This document shows, piece after piece, positions 8,041 through 15,553 of a DNA stretch of 64,000 nucleotides. The notes under the pieces are model-generated. The model was not told the origin of the DNA. It was given only the letters and a program-made list of their open reading frames with translations, and made no database searches. How positions within the stretch are numbered: position 1 is the first letter of the stretch; every line of letters starts with the position of its first letter. The translations under genes and the position numbers were made by a program. This DNA comes from Georgenia muralis (lineage in GTDB: Bacteria > Actinomycetota > Actinomycetes > Actinomycetales > Actinomycetaceae). Where the stretch lies: NCBI RefSeq assembly GCF_003814705.1, contig NZ_RKRA01000001.1, positions 3,726,776 to 3,790,775 of the forward strand, written 5' to 3'.

Positions 8041-8696
8041 ACCGGCGTGCCGTCGGCGCGCCACAGCCCGGACGCGCCGCGCCGGTGCGACCCCACGAGA
8101 TGGGTGTCGACGATGCCGAGCGCCTCCATGAGGGCGTGGACCGTGGTCGGGCCGACGAAGGCGAAGCCGCGGCGCTTGAGCTCCCGGGACAGCGCCACCG
8201 ACTCGGGTGACGTCGTCGGCACCTCGTCCGGCCGGGTGGGCACCGGTGTCCTGGCAGGACGGTAGGACCACACGAGCTGCTCCAGCCCCCCGTGCTCACG
8301 CAGCGCGATCACAGCACGGGCGTTGGTCGTGGCCGCGAGGATCTTGGCGCGGTTGCGAATGATCCTGGGGTCCGCCATGAGCCGCTCGACGGCGTCGGCC
8401 CCGAAGGCCGCGACCACGTCGGGCTCGAAGTCGTGGAACACCTCGCGGAAGGCGGGACGTTTGCGCAGGACCGTCGCCCAGGACAGCCCGGCCTGGAACG
8501 CCTCGAGGCTGAGCCGTTCGAAGAGCGCGCGCTCGCCGTGCACCGGCATGCCCCACTCGGTGTCGTAGTACGTGCGCAGGAGTGGGTCGGTCGCCGCCCA
8601 CGCCGGGCGGGCGAGGCCGTCGTCGCCCACGACGAGCCCTTCGGGGAGGGCCGGTCCGCCGTCCCCCGGCAGGCCCCCGCCGTCGCCTCGACTCAC
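8037..8696 (-). CDS. tag: DNA-3-methyladenine glycosylase I (Tag-like), without the zinc ligands
   Basis: 219 residues from GTG at 8696, overlapping the ogt stop by 4 nt. Tag family marks: DPLLRTYYDTEWGMPVHGE, AGLSWATVLRKR, RGFAFVGPTTVHALMEALG. In Escherichia coli Tag a structural zinc is held by Cys4, His17, His175 and Cys179. The chain here has no cysteine, and the HDNEW-like motif reads YDTEW, so only the His of THLVG remains. Either this branch folds without the zinc snap or activity differs. Predicted role: excision of 3-methyladenine, together with AlkA and Ogt of the same operon. Confidence 0.85.
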   Translation of the reverse strand: MSRGDGGGLPGDGGPALPEGLVVGDDGLARPAWAATDPLLRTYYDTEWGMPVHGERALFERLSLEAFQAGLSWATVLRKRPAFREVFHDFEPDVVAAFGADAVERLMADPRIIRNRAKILAATTNARAVIALREHGGLEQLVWSYRPARTPVPTRPDEVPTTSPESVALSRELKRRGFAFVGPTTVHALMEALGIVDTHLVGSHRRGASGLWRADGTPV

Positions 8697-9337
8697 GCCG
8701 CCCGCTCGAGGTCGAGCAGGACCCGCTTGGCGGGCAGACCGCCGCGGTAACCGCCCAGCGAGCCGTCGGAGCGCACCACCCGGTGGCACGGCACCACGAG
8801 CGGGACCGGGTTCGTCGCACAGGCCGACGCCGCGGCCCGCACGGCCGTGGGTCGGCCCGCCGCGGCCGCAAGCGCGGTGTAGCTGGCGGTGGCGCCGTAC
8901 GGGATCTCGCGCAGGTGCGCGAGGACCTCCCGGCGAAAACCGGCGGTCAGACGCAGGTCGACGGTGACGTCGAAGTCGTGCCGGCGACCCCTGAAGTACT
9001 CCTCGAGCTGGCGGGCGACGGTGTCGAGCCTGCGCGGGTCTCGCAGGATCCGGGGGCTGATGCGCTCGCCGAGCGCGGCGAGGACGGCATCCTCGCCCTC
9101 GCCCTCGAACGCCACGCGCACCAGGCCCACGGGCGTCGCCGCGAGCAGGAGCCGCCCCAGCGGCGAGTCGACCGTCCGGTAGGCGACGTCGAGCAGGCCC
9201 TCGGCATCGGCGAGCTCGGCGAGGCGTCGGTGCAGCGTCGCGAGGTGCGCGGCGTCGATCTCCCGCGCGGGGGCCAGGGCGTCCGTGGGCGCTGCCGGTC
9301 GCTGCTCGTGGACGGGCCCGTGTCGGGTGATGCTCAT
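8693..9337 (-). CDS. ogt: Methylated-DNA--protein-cysteine methyltransferase
   Basis: 214 residues, ATG overlapping the sigma-factor stop (ATGA). The suicide-repair active site VVPCHRVV is intact, followed by GSLGGYRGGLPAKRVLLDLE; the HTH-type DNA-binding stretch (IPYGATASYTALAAAAGRPTAVRA) comes before it. An extra ~45-residue N-terminus precedes the Ogt N-domain. The enzyme transfers alkyl groups from O6-alkylguanine to its own cysteine. Unlike Ada it lacks the N-terminal zinc/AraC module, so the transcriptional role may be taken by the upstream sigma factor. Confidence 0.93.
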   Translation of the reverse strand: MSITRHGPVHEQRPAAPTDALAPAREIDAAHLATLHRRLAELADAEGLLDVAYRTVDSPLGRLLLAATPVGLVRVAFEGEGEDAVLAALGERISPRILRDPRRLDTVARQLEEYFRGRRHDFDVTVDLRLTAGFRREVLAHLREIPYGATASYTALAAAAGRPTAVRAAASACATNPVPLVVPCHRVVRSDGSLGGYRGGLPAKRVLLDLERAA

Positions 9338-9804
9338 GAGGACGCTCCCAGTCTTTCGCGCAGGTTCCGGATGCCGTCTGCGGCGGCGCGCCGGGCGGCC
9401 GGTGCGGTCCCGCCGACGAGCGCCGCGACCTGGTCGTAGGGCAGCCCCGCGAGGTGGTGGTAGGCCACCGCCTCCCGTTGACGCTCGGTGAGCTCCCCCA
9501 GCGCCCGCCACAGGTCCACGACCTCGTGGCCGTGCGTGCCCGCCGCGGCCGCGCGCTCCGGCAGCTCGGCCACCGGCACCGCCCGGCGGGCCCGGGAGCG
9601 CAGGAGGTCGATCGCCTTGTGCCGGGCGATCGTCACCAGCCACGCCTCGACGTTCGCACCGTCGTCGAGGGCCGGGTAGGCCCGCATGGCGGCCAGGAAG
9701 GTCTCGGACCAGGCGTCGTCGGCGTCGACCGGGCCCACGAGGGCGCGGCAGACCCGCATCACCGTGGGGCCGTGCTCGGTGACCACCTGCTCGAAGGGAC
9801 TCAC
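9334..9804 (-). CDS. ECF-type RNA polymerase sigma factor
   Basis: 156 residues, GTG start, first gene of the alkylation-repair operon. Region 2 covers about residues 5-75 (DADDAWSETFLAAMRAYPAL, NVEAWLVTIARHKAIDLLRS); region 4 is at the C-terminus (LTERQREAVAYHHLAGLPYD, then QVAALVGGTAPAARRAAADG). No anti-sigma gene is adjacent. Overlap with ogt, and of ogt with tag and tag with alkA, shows one translationally coupled unit. I infer that it directs, or is co-induced with, DNA-repair transcription; no promoter match was established. Confidence 0.88.
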   Translation of the reverse strand: MSPFEQVVTEHGPTVMRVCRALVGPVDADDAWSETFLAAMRAYPALDDGANVEAWLVTIARHKAIDLLRSRARRAVPVAELPERAAAAGTHGHEVVDLWRALGELTERQREAVAYHHLAGLPYDQVAALVGGTAPAARRAAADGIRNLRERLGASS

Positions 9805-9877
9805 GCCCGGTAGACGTCCTTCCGCGCCCGGATGTGAGGGGTGGGCGCACGCCGATCGTAGGACGTGACCCGCGACG

Positions 9878-10462
9878 TCAGCGCCCGGCAGGCGTCAGTG
9901 CCAGGCGGGGCGAGAGCCGGGGCTCGAGCGTCTCAGCGACGTGCGCCACCGACTCGCGCAGCCGCAGGGTCTCGTCCTCGTCGAGCGTGTCGACGACGGC
10001 GTCGAGGAGTCGGACCTGCAGCGCCTGCGCCTGCTGGAGGAGGACGGTGCCCGCGGGGCTGACGTGGATCAGGCCCGGGGTGCTCCCGTCGTCCGCGCGG
10101 TCGTGGGCGTGCCGGCCGAGCAGACCCCGCTCGGCCAGACCCTCGACGGTCACGCGGGCGGCGGCGTCGGGCTGGCCGGTCCGCCGCGCCACCTCCCGGA
10201 AGTGGTCGGCGCCCTCGGCGACGGCGGTGAGGGCCTGGAGCTCGCCGAAGCGGATGCCGATGAGGGTTTCGATGTGGCGGAAGATCTGCTCGCGCGACCG
10301 CGTCATCACGGCCATCTCCTCGACGAGGTCGAGGGTGTCGACGAGGTGGTCGCTGGGGTCGGACCGCTGGACGGCCGAACGGGCCCGGCGGTTGCGGACG
10401 AGCTGGTCGCCCGCGGGACGGGCGGGGTCGGAGGCGGTTTCCTGGGGTGTTTCGTGACTCAC
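9878..10462 (-). CDS. MarR-family winged-helix regulator
   Basis: About 194 residues from a GTG at 10462; an upstream extension is possible but starts less naturally. The winged helix spans roughly residues 70-150 (FGELQALTAVAEGADHFREV, then ARRTGQPDAAARVTVEGLAE, then RGLLGRH) with a short acidic wing (DRADDGSTPG). A long N-terminal tail (about 55 residues) is unusual for the family. Neighbours are the sigma operon (same strand, 70 bp downstream) and gamma-glutamyltransferase upstream. Targets unknown. Confidence 0.8.
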   Translation of the reverse strand: MSHETPQETASDPARPAGDQLVRNRRARSAVQRSDPSDHLVDTLDLVEEMAVMTRSREQIFRHIETLIGIRFGELQALTAVAEGADHFREVARRTGQPDAAARVTVEGLAERGLLGRHAHDRADDGSTPGLIHVSPAGTVLLQQAQALQVRLLDAVVDTLDEDETLRLRESVAHVAETLEPRLSPRLALTPAGR

Positions 10463-10548
10463 ACCAAGGACAACGGTGGCGATGCCCTCACTGTTCCGTG
10501 ACCCGCCCTCGACCGGGTTCTTGACCTCCTCGGCGGCCGTCACGCGCG

Positions 10549-12348
10549 TCACCGGCCCGCCGCGTAGCCCTGGACCCCGCGGGGGTTCGCCGCCGCCGAG
10601 AGCACGCCGGTGTCCGGGTCGAGCGTGACGGCGGACAGGCGCCCCAGCGACCAGTCCCCCGCCCGCGTCACCCGGTGGCCCCGTCGACGCAGCTCGGCGA
10701 TGACGTCGTCGCCGAGCCGGTCCTCCACGACCGCACCCGCAGGAGTCCACGTGCGCGGCCAGAACGAGCCCGGCATCGATGTGGTGTGCAGGGCGGGGGC
10801 GTCGATGGCCTGCTGCGGGGAGTAGCCGCCGACGATGGTGCGCAGGAGGTACAGCAGCTGCCACTGGTCCTGCTGGTCGCCGCCGGGCGACCCCAGCGCC
10901 GTCACCGGCCTGCCGCCGCGCAGCACGAGGGTGGGAGTGAGGGTCGTGCGCGGCCGTCGCCCGGGGGTGAGCGTGGCGGGCGAGCCCTCCTCCAGCCAGG
11001 TCATCTGCAGACGGGAGCCGAGGCAGAACCCGAGCGCAGGGATCGCCGGCGAGGACTGGAGCCACCCGCCCGAGGGCGTCGCCGAGATGATGTTGCCCCA
11101 CCGGTCGACGATGTCGAGGTGGCAGGTGTCGCCCCGGGTCTCCCCCGTGGGGGCGACCGTGGGCTCGCCGAGCCCGGCCCGGGAGTTCTCGTGGCCGGGG
11201 TCGTACTCCGTGCGCAGGGGCGGCAGGAACGGCTCGTGGCCGGGCACCTGCCCCGGCCGCAGCTCCGCCGACGCCTCGGCGGTGATGAGGGCGCGCCGAC
11301 CGGTGGCGTACTCCGCGCTCAGGAGGGTCGCCAACGGGACGTCGGTGTCGCCGTAGTAGGCGTCGCGATCGGCCAGGGCGAGCTTCTGCGCCTCGAGCAC
11401 GGTGTGCGCGCCAAGGGCGGTGGACGGGTCGAGATGGGCGTCGTCGAAGCCGTCGAGGATCGCGAGGGTCTGGAGCAGGGCCGGTCCCTGCCCCCAGGCA
11501 CCGGTCTTGGCGACGGTGTGCCCGCGGAAGTCGTAGGTGACGGCCGGCTCGTAGGTCGCGGAGAAGGCGGCGAAGTCCTCGGCCGTGATGACGCCGGCGT
11601 GGTCACCGCCGGTGGAGTGCCGGTGCGGCACCGCGAGGAACGACGCCGCCTCCCGGGCGACGAACCCCTCGCGCCACTGGCGCCGGGCCTCCTCGATGCG
11701 CCCGGCCCGGTCGGTCGCGCCCGCCTCCCCGGCCGCGACGAGACGCTCGAGCGTGCGCGCGTACGCCTGGTTGCGGACCATCTCGCCGGGCGCCGGCGGC
11801 CGCCCGTGCGGCATCCACTGCTGCGCCGACGTGGGCCAGTGCTCCGTGAAGAGGTCCTCCACCGTGGCGATCGTCTCCCCCACCCGCGCCAGCACGGGGT
11901 GCCCGTCCCGGGCGTAGCCGACGGCGTACGCCAGGACGTCCGCCAGCTCCCACGTGCCGTGATCGCGCAGCAGCACGAACCACGCGTCGACCGCACCGGG
12001 AACCGCGGCGGCCAGGGCCCCCGAGCCGGGGACGAGGTCGAGCCCCTCGGCGAGGTAGTGCTCGCGTGACGCGCATGCCGGGGCAGGGCCCTGCCCCATG
12101 AGGACGGTGGGCGTGGGGTCCTCGGCGGTGGCGAAGATCGCCGTCATGTCTCCGCCGGGGCCGTTGAGGTGGGGCTCGACCACGTGGAGGACGAAACCGG
12201 CGGCGACCGCCGCGTCGAACGCGTTCCCGCCCCGCTCGAGGACCGACTGCGCCGTGCCGGTCGCGAGCCAGTGCGTCGTGGCCGACATCCCGAAGGTGCC
12301 GTGCAGGGTGGGCCGGGTGAGGAAGGTCGGGGGTGGGGTGAACTTCAC
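10549..12348 (-). CDS. Gamma-glutamyltransferase family protein (YwrD-like)
   Basis: 599 residues, GTG start. The Ntn-hydrolase precursor is complete: GGNAFDAAVAAGFVLHVVEPH and NGPGGD near the N-terminus, then the autoprocessing/catalytic Thr408 in TRGDTCHLDIVDRWGN, and GSPGGDQQ in the small subunit. No signal peptide is visible, unlike periplasmic or secreted GGT, so a cytoplasmic YwrD-type enzyme acting on gamma-glutamyl compounds is more likely. An insertion sequence lies 52 bp upstream of the start and may have cut the gene off from its former promoter. Confidence 0.87.
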   Translation of the reverse strand: MKFTPPPTFLTRPTLHGTFGMSATTHWLATGTAQSVLERGGNAFDAAVAAGFVLHVVEPHLNGPGGDMTAIFATAEDPTPTVLMGQGPAPACASREHYLAEGLDLVPGSGALAAAVPGAVDAWFVLLRDHGTWELADVLAYAVGYARDGHPVLARVGETIATVEDLFTEHWPTSAQQWMPHGRPPAPGEMVRNQAYARTLERLVAAGEAGATDRAGRIEEARRQWREGFVAREAASFLAVPHRHSTGGDHAGVITAEDFAAFSATYEPAVTYDFRGHTVAKTGAWGQGPALLQTLAILDGFDDAHLDPSTALGAHTVLEAQKLALADRDAYYGDTDVPLATLLSAEYATGRRALITAEASAELRPGQVPGHEPFLPPLRTEYDPGHENSRAGLGEPTVAPTGETRGDTCHLDIVDRWGNIISATPSGGWLQSSPAIPALGFCLGSRLQMTWLEEGSPATLTPGRRPRTTLTPTLVLRGGRPVTALGSPGGDQQDQWQLLYLLRTIVGGYSPQQAIDAPALHTTSMPGSFWPRTWTPAGAVVEDRLGDDVIAELRRRGHRVTRAGDWSLGRLSAVTLDPDTGVLSAAANPRGVQGYAAGR

Positions 12349-12391
12349 CCTTCGACCCTAACGGCGGCCACCGACGTCGCGCCCGGACCCG

Positions 12392-12400
12392 CGCACCGGT
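12392..12400. repeat. Target-site duplication, left copy (right copy 14313-14321)
   Basis: CGCACCGGT occurs immediately outside each terminal inverted repeat of the insertion sequence. The match stops at 9 bp (flanking G versus C). Confidence 0.85.
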
Positions 12401-12409
12401 GGGTGTGCG

Positions 12410-13825
12410 TCAGGTTTGTGGTGTCGGGCTCGTGGTCGTGGGCCAGAGGAGGTCGTCGCGTCTGGATTGGTGGAGGGTGCGGAGGGCGAGGACGGGGTCG
12501 AGGCCGTGGATGGTCCAGTGCATGCCGGCTCGTTTTGCGCGTTGTTTGACGATGGTGTTGCAGGCGGCCTCGACGGGTCCGGAGCCGATGTAGTAGCCGT
12601 TGGCGCGGAAATCGGCGTACTGCATGCGGTGGTGATTGGTGGTGAAGTAGGCGACCTCGGTGGCGGCGGGGCGGGCCAGGTCGGGGGCGTGGTCGGATAG
12701 GTCGAGGCGGTCGACGGCGGCGGCGATCGCGGCGGTGTGGCCCAGGTCGAGCTGGTCGACGAGGTCGGCCTCGAACGCGCCGGGGTCGTCCAGGACGAGG
12801 GTGAGGAGCTTGGTCAGGTCGGCGAGGTGCTCGCGGGCGTGGAAGTAGTCCACGATCTGGGTCGCGTGGGTGAAGTGGGTATCGGCGATGTTCCAGATCC
12901 ATTTGGCGCCGTCGCCCAGGACGATGGGTTGGCGGATGTGGTCGAAGCCGCGCCGGTGGTACTCGGCCTTGGCGTGGGTGGCGAAGGTGGCGGCGGGTTC
13001 GAAGGTGGAGATGTAGGTCGCGGAGTCGGGGTCCTGCACGGGCTCGCCGGTGGCCGGGTCGCGGCCGGACTGGGTGAAGAAGCAGCCGATCTTGACCTCC
13101 CGCGTCCCGGCTCTGCCGCCATCCTTGCCGGGCCGGCCGGTGGTCTCGCTGGGCAGCATGGGGGCGCCGGTGCCGTCCAGCACGATGTAGCACACGTCCG
13201 GGCCCTCACCCGGTGCGGGCGCGGGCGTGGCGGTGGCTCTGGCCGCGGTGGTGTGCTCGGCGCCGATCAGGACCCGGGCCCGTCGTCCCTGGGCCCGGGT
13301 GGTCCGGGCCAGGGTCGAGGTCGAGGCCAGGTCCAGGCCCGTCACGGTGGCGATGAACTGTCTGGACTTCTCGTACGGCATCTCGGCCCCGGCCAGCGCG
13401 CAAGCCCGGGACAGGCCCGGTGACAGGCTCGTGCCGGCCACGTCCAGGACGAGGTCCAGGGGGGCGAACCCCTCCCGGCAGGTGGCGCAGTGGTAGTAGC
13501 CACGGCTGAGCTGCAGGGCGCCGAGCAGGGTCCGGACCGTCCGGGCGCGCCGGGTGACCAACCGCGCGCCGTGCCCCTGGCCCGGGCACGGCGCCTGGGT
13601 CGGGGTGTCCCGGCCGGCCCAGTCGATGACCCCGGCGAGCGCGGCCAGCCCGATCCGTGCCCCGGCTTGCTGGGCGGCGCGCTCGATCGCCTCCAGCACG
13701 CCCTGCTCCCCGCCGCGCAGCAGGCCGGCCGCGCCATGGACCAGCCGGCGGGCCTCGGCCGCGGCGAGCTCGCCGACCCGCTCGGCCAGGACGCTCAGCT
13801 CTTCGGGGTCGCAGAGCCCCCTTTT
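12410..13825 (-). CDS. ISKra4-family transposase (orfB part)
   Basis: About 470 residues read after the A6 run at 13822-13827. DDE residues are recognisable: Asp in YIVLDGTGAPM, Asp in VLGDGAKWIWNIAD, and Glu in GPVEAACNTIVKQRAKR. A zinc-ribbon-like CxxC...CxxC region precedes them (APCPGQGHG and YYHCATCREG). The stop lies inside the left inverted repeat. No good start codon is seen near the frame's beginning, so expression probably needs a -1 shift from orfA. The frame is open upstream to 14098 but overlaps orfA there. Confidence 0.85.
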   Translation of the reverse strand, partial: KRGLCDPEELSVLAERVGELAAAEARRLVHGAAGLLRGGEQGVLEAIERAAQQAGARIGLAALAGVIDWAGRDTPTQAPCPGQGHGARLVTRRARTVRTLLGALQLSRGYYHCATCREGFAPLDLVLDVAGTSLSPGLSRACALAGAEMPYEKSRQFIATVTGLDLASTSTLARTTRAQGRRARVLIGAEHTTAARATATPAPAPGEGPDVCYIVLDGTGAPMLPSETTGRPGKDGGRAGTREVKIGCFFTQSGRDPATGEPVQDPDSATYISTFEPAATFATHAKAEYHRRGFDHIRQPIVLGDGAKWIWNIADTHFTHATQIVDYFHAREHLADLTKLLTLVLDDPGAFEADLVDQLDLGHTAAIAAAVDRLDLSDHAPDLARPAATEVAYFTTNHHRMQYADFRANGYYIGSGPVEAACNTIVKQRAKRAGMHWTIHGLDPVLALRTLHQSRRDDLLWPTTTSPTPQT

Positions 13826-14220
13826 TTCCCGTCCGTCCCGGAAGGGGCGACGCGGCGCGAGCGAGGCCCCGGGGGCCCGACCCGGGCCCGGCACAACGCC
13901 TCGTTGATCTCCACGTAGTCCTCCACCAGCGCCGCGAACTCGGCGTAGTGGTCCAGCTCGGCGCGGACCTGGTCGATCTGGTCGACCGGGACGTACTGCC
14001 CGCGCGAACCCTCGCCCTTGACCGTACGGGTCCACAACCCGCGCGGCCCGTGGCCCTGCTCGCCCGGGCGGGCGCACCGGCACGTCGCCCGCCCGCACTT
14101 GCGGTAACCGACCTGCAACGACCCGCGCCGGAACGCCGGCACCGCGGCGATCCGGTCCAGAACCAACGAGCGCAGCTCGGCCAGCTCCCGCTCGCTCTTC
14201 CTCGAGTAGTCCTTGCCCAT
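13795..14220 (-). CDS. IS-associated DUF6788-like orfA
   Basis: About 141 residues, ATG at 14220 (GTG at 14223 is also possible). It has a Cys pattern CGRATCRCARPG typical of small zinc-binding proteins encoded upstream of ISKra4-type transposases. It ends shortly after GGGAAAAAAGGGGG (13817-13830), where the transposase frame lies at -1. The 0-frame reads GGG AAA AAA GGG, so ribosomal or transcriptional slippage on A6 would make an orfAB fusion. Confidence 0.75.
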   Translation of the reverse strand: MGKDYSRKSERELAELRSLVLDRIAAVPAFRRGSLQVGYRKCGRATCRCARPGEQGHGPRGLWTRTVKGEGSRGQYVPVDQIDQVRAELDHYAEFAALVEDYVEINEALCRARVGPPGPRSRRVAPSGTDGKKGGSATPKS

Positions 14221-14232
14221 CACTACCCCCCG

Positions 14233-14261
14233 ATGCTGATTATGCTACCCACAATCAGCAT
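14233..14261. promoter_or_regulatory. Inverted repeat in the IS promoter region
   Basis: ATGCTGATT (14233-14241) and AATCAGCAT (14253-14261) are exact 9-bp arms around an 11-bp AT-richer loop, just upstream of the transposase orfA start. Base composition here is clearly lower in G+C than the surroundings. It could be an operator or a transposase-binding site; which is not determined. Confidence 0.55.
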
Positions 14262-14334
14262 ATGGAGCCACCAGCACAAACACCCTCAACGACACGGCCA
14301 CGACTCACACCCCGCACCGGTTGTGGACGAGCGC

Positions 14335-15351
14335 TCAGCGTTCGTCGTCCTCACGGTGGTGCAGCTCGGCGACGGCCCGGAGCTTCTCCATGTCGAGGCG
14401 GTCGGCGGCGGCGACGGCGAGCCGCACGGGCGTCAGCGCGGTGAGGGTGGAGGTGCGGGTGCCGCCCTCGAGCACGGCGCGCTCCCCCAGCACCGCTCCG
14501 GGACCGACCTGGGCGATCTCCCTGCCGTCGACGTCGACCGTGAGGACGCCGTCCAGCACGAGGTAGATCTCGGTGCCAGGCTCGCCCTGGCGGGTGACGG
14601 TGGCTCCCGCGGGGAGGCGGCGGATCTCCGGCCGTTCGCCGCCGTGCATGATGCCGCCGGAGAGCTGACGCTCCAGCGCGCTCTCGGCCTCGACGACGAG
14701 CGCCTCGGAGTCCAGGTTGCCCCAGGGGGTGCGCGGGCCGAAGGAGTGCGCCAGCCACGAGTCCAGGTCGGTGAGCCCCGACTTCAGGCTCAGCGCACCG
14801 TCGGGGCCGTAGACCCAGTGCCGGGGGAACGCGGACGCGCCGGGCATCGCGACGTCGACCTGGCCGTCGGGGTGCAGGGTGAGCGCGAGGGTCGTCCACA
14901 CGATGGGGGCCTGCCACATCGCGAACGGCGCGTGCGGCACGGGCCGCGGCAGCGGCACCCCGGTACGGCCGCCGACCGTCTGGGTGAAGTGGACGCTGCC
15001 CTGCTCGACCACCGGCTCCTCGCGCAGGGTGGGCAGCGCGTAGCCGCCGAAGGTGGCGCCCACGGAGGCGACCCGCACCGTCGTCGAGCCCATGACGACC
15101 CCGGACTCCGGCGCGAAGCCCCACTCCAGGGGCGTGCCGGTCTCGTCGAAGTCCGCCCAGGCGGACAGGACGTTGGCGAAGCGGAAGCGGTCGTCGGCGC
15201 GCAGCCGGTGGACCTCCTCCGCGCCGCTGAGGTGGTCCACGGGCGGGGCGTCGTAGTGCGAGAGTCCCAGGTCCATCCCGGCCTTGAGCCACCCCCGCAT
15301 GGAGTCCGACGGGATCCAGGACAGGGAGGTGATGGTGGACTCGACCCGCAT
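14335..15351 (-). CDS. Cyclic-nucleotide-binding domain protein
   Basis: 338 residues, ATG start. The C-terminal ~100 residues form a CAP_ED/cNMP-binding barrel: LPAGATVTRQGEPGTEIYLV, VDGREIAQVGPGAVLGERAV, LEGGTRTSTLTALTP; the GERAVLEGGTRTST loop corresponds to the phosphate-binding cassette. The N-terminal 220 residues are a separate conserved domain of unknown function. No HTH is visible, so it is not a CRP-type activator. Upstream on the same strand is a class III cyclase homologue, which makes a shared cAMP-type signal plausible. The IS has inserted just after its 3' end. Confidence 0.75.
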   Translation of the reverse strand: MRVESTITSLSWIPSDSMRGWLKAGMDLGLSHYDAPPVDHLSGAEEVHRLRADDRFRFANVLSAWADFDETGTPLEWGFAPESGVVMGSTTVRVASVGATFGGYALPTLREEPVVEQGSVHFTQTVGGRTGVPLPRPVPHAPFAMWQAPIVWTTLALTLHPDGQVDVAMPGASAFPRHWVYGPDGALSLKSGLTDLDSWLAHSFGPRTPWGNLDSEALVVEAESALERQLSGGIMHGGERPEIRRLPAGATVTRQGEPGTEIYLVLDGVLTVDVDGREIAQVGPGAVLGERAVLEGGTRTSTLTALTPVRLAVAAADRLDMEKLRAVAELHHREDDER

Positions 15352-15553
15352 GGTGTGCTCCGCCCGTCGGTGACGCGATGGTCGTCATTCAACACGAGGC
15401 GGCGCTTGCCGGTCGAGGGTTCACGCACCAGGCGACGACCGGGCTCCGACCGGCCTCCGACCGGGCGCACCAGGTCGCCCAGGTGGTCGTCGACAACAGC
15501 CACCGTGGCAACCTCACCTGCAGCAGTCGCACCAGGGAGGAACGCCGCGCTCG

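Larger units (their letters stand above)
12401..14312 (-). mobile_element. ISKra4-like insertion sequence with 9-bp target duplication
   Basis: The element is 1912 bp. It is bounded by CGCACCGGT on both sides (12392-12400 and 14313-14321), an exact 9-bp direct repeat. The ends read inward GGGTGTGCGTC (left) and GGGTGTGAGTC (right, complement), imperfect inverted repeats. Inside are two overlapping frames, a DUF6788-like orfA and an ISKra4-type orfB, both on the minus strand. Intact target duplication and intact frames point to a fairly recent insertion. It sits between the cNMP-binding gene and the gamma-glutamyltransferase gene, which would otherwise be about 65 bp apart. Confidence 0.85.

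Noticed and set aside
10675-12069. 464-codon plus-strand frame within gamma-glutamyltransferase
   Set aside because: Low-complexity, antisense to a complete enzyme.
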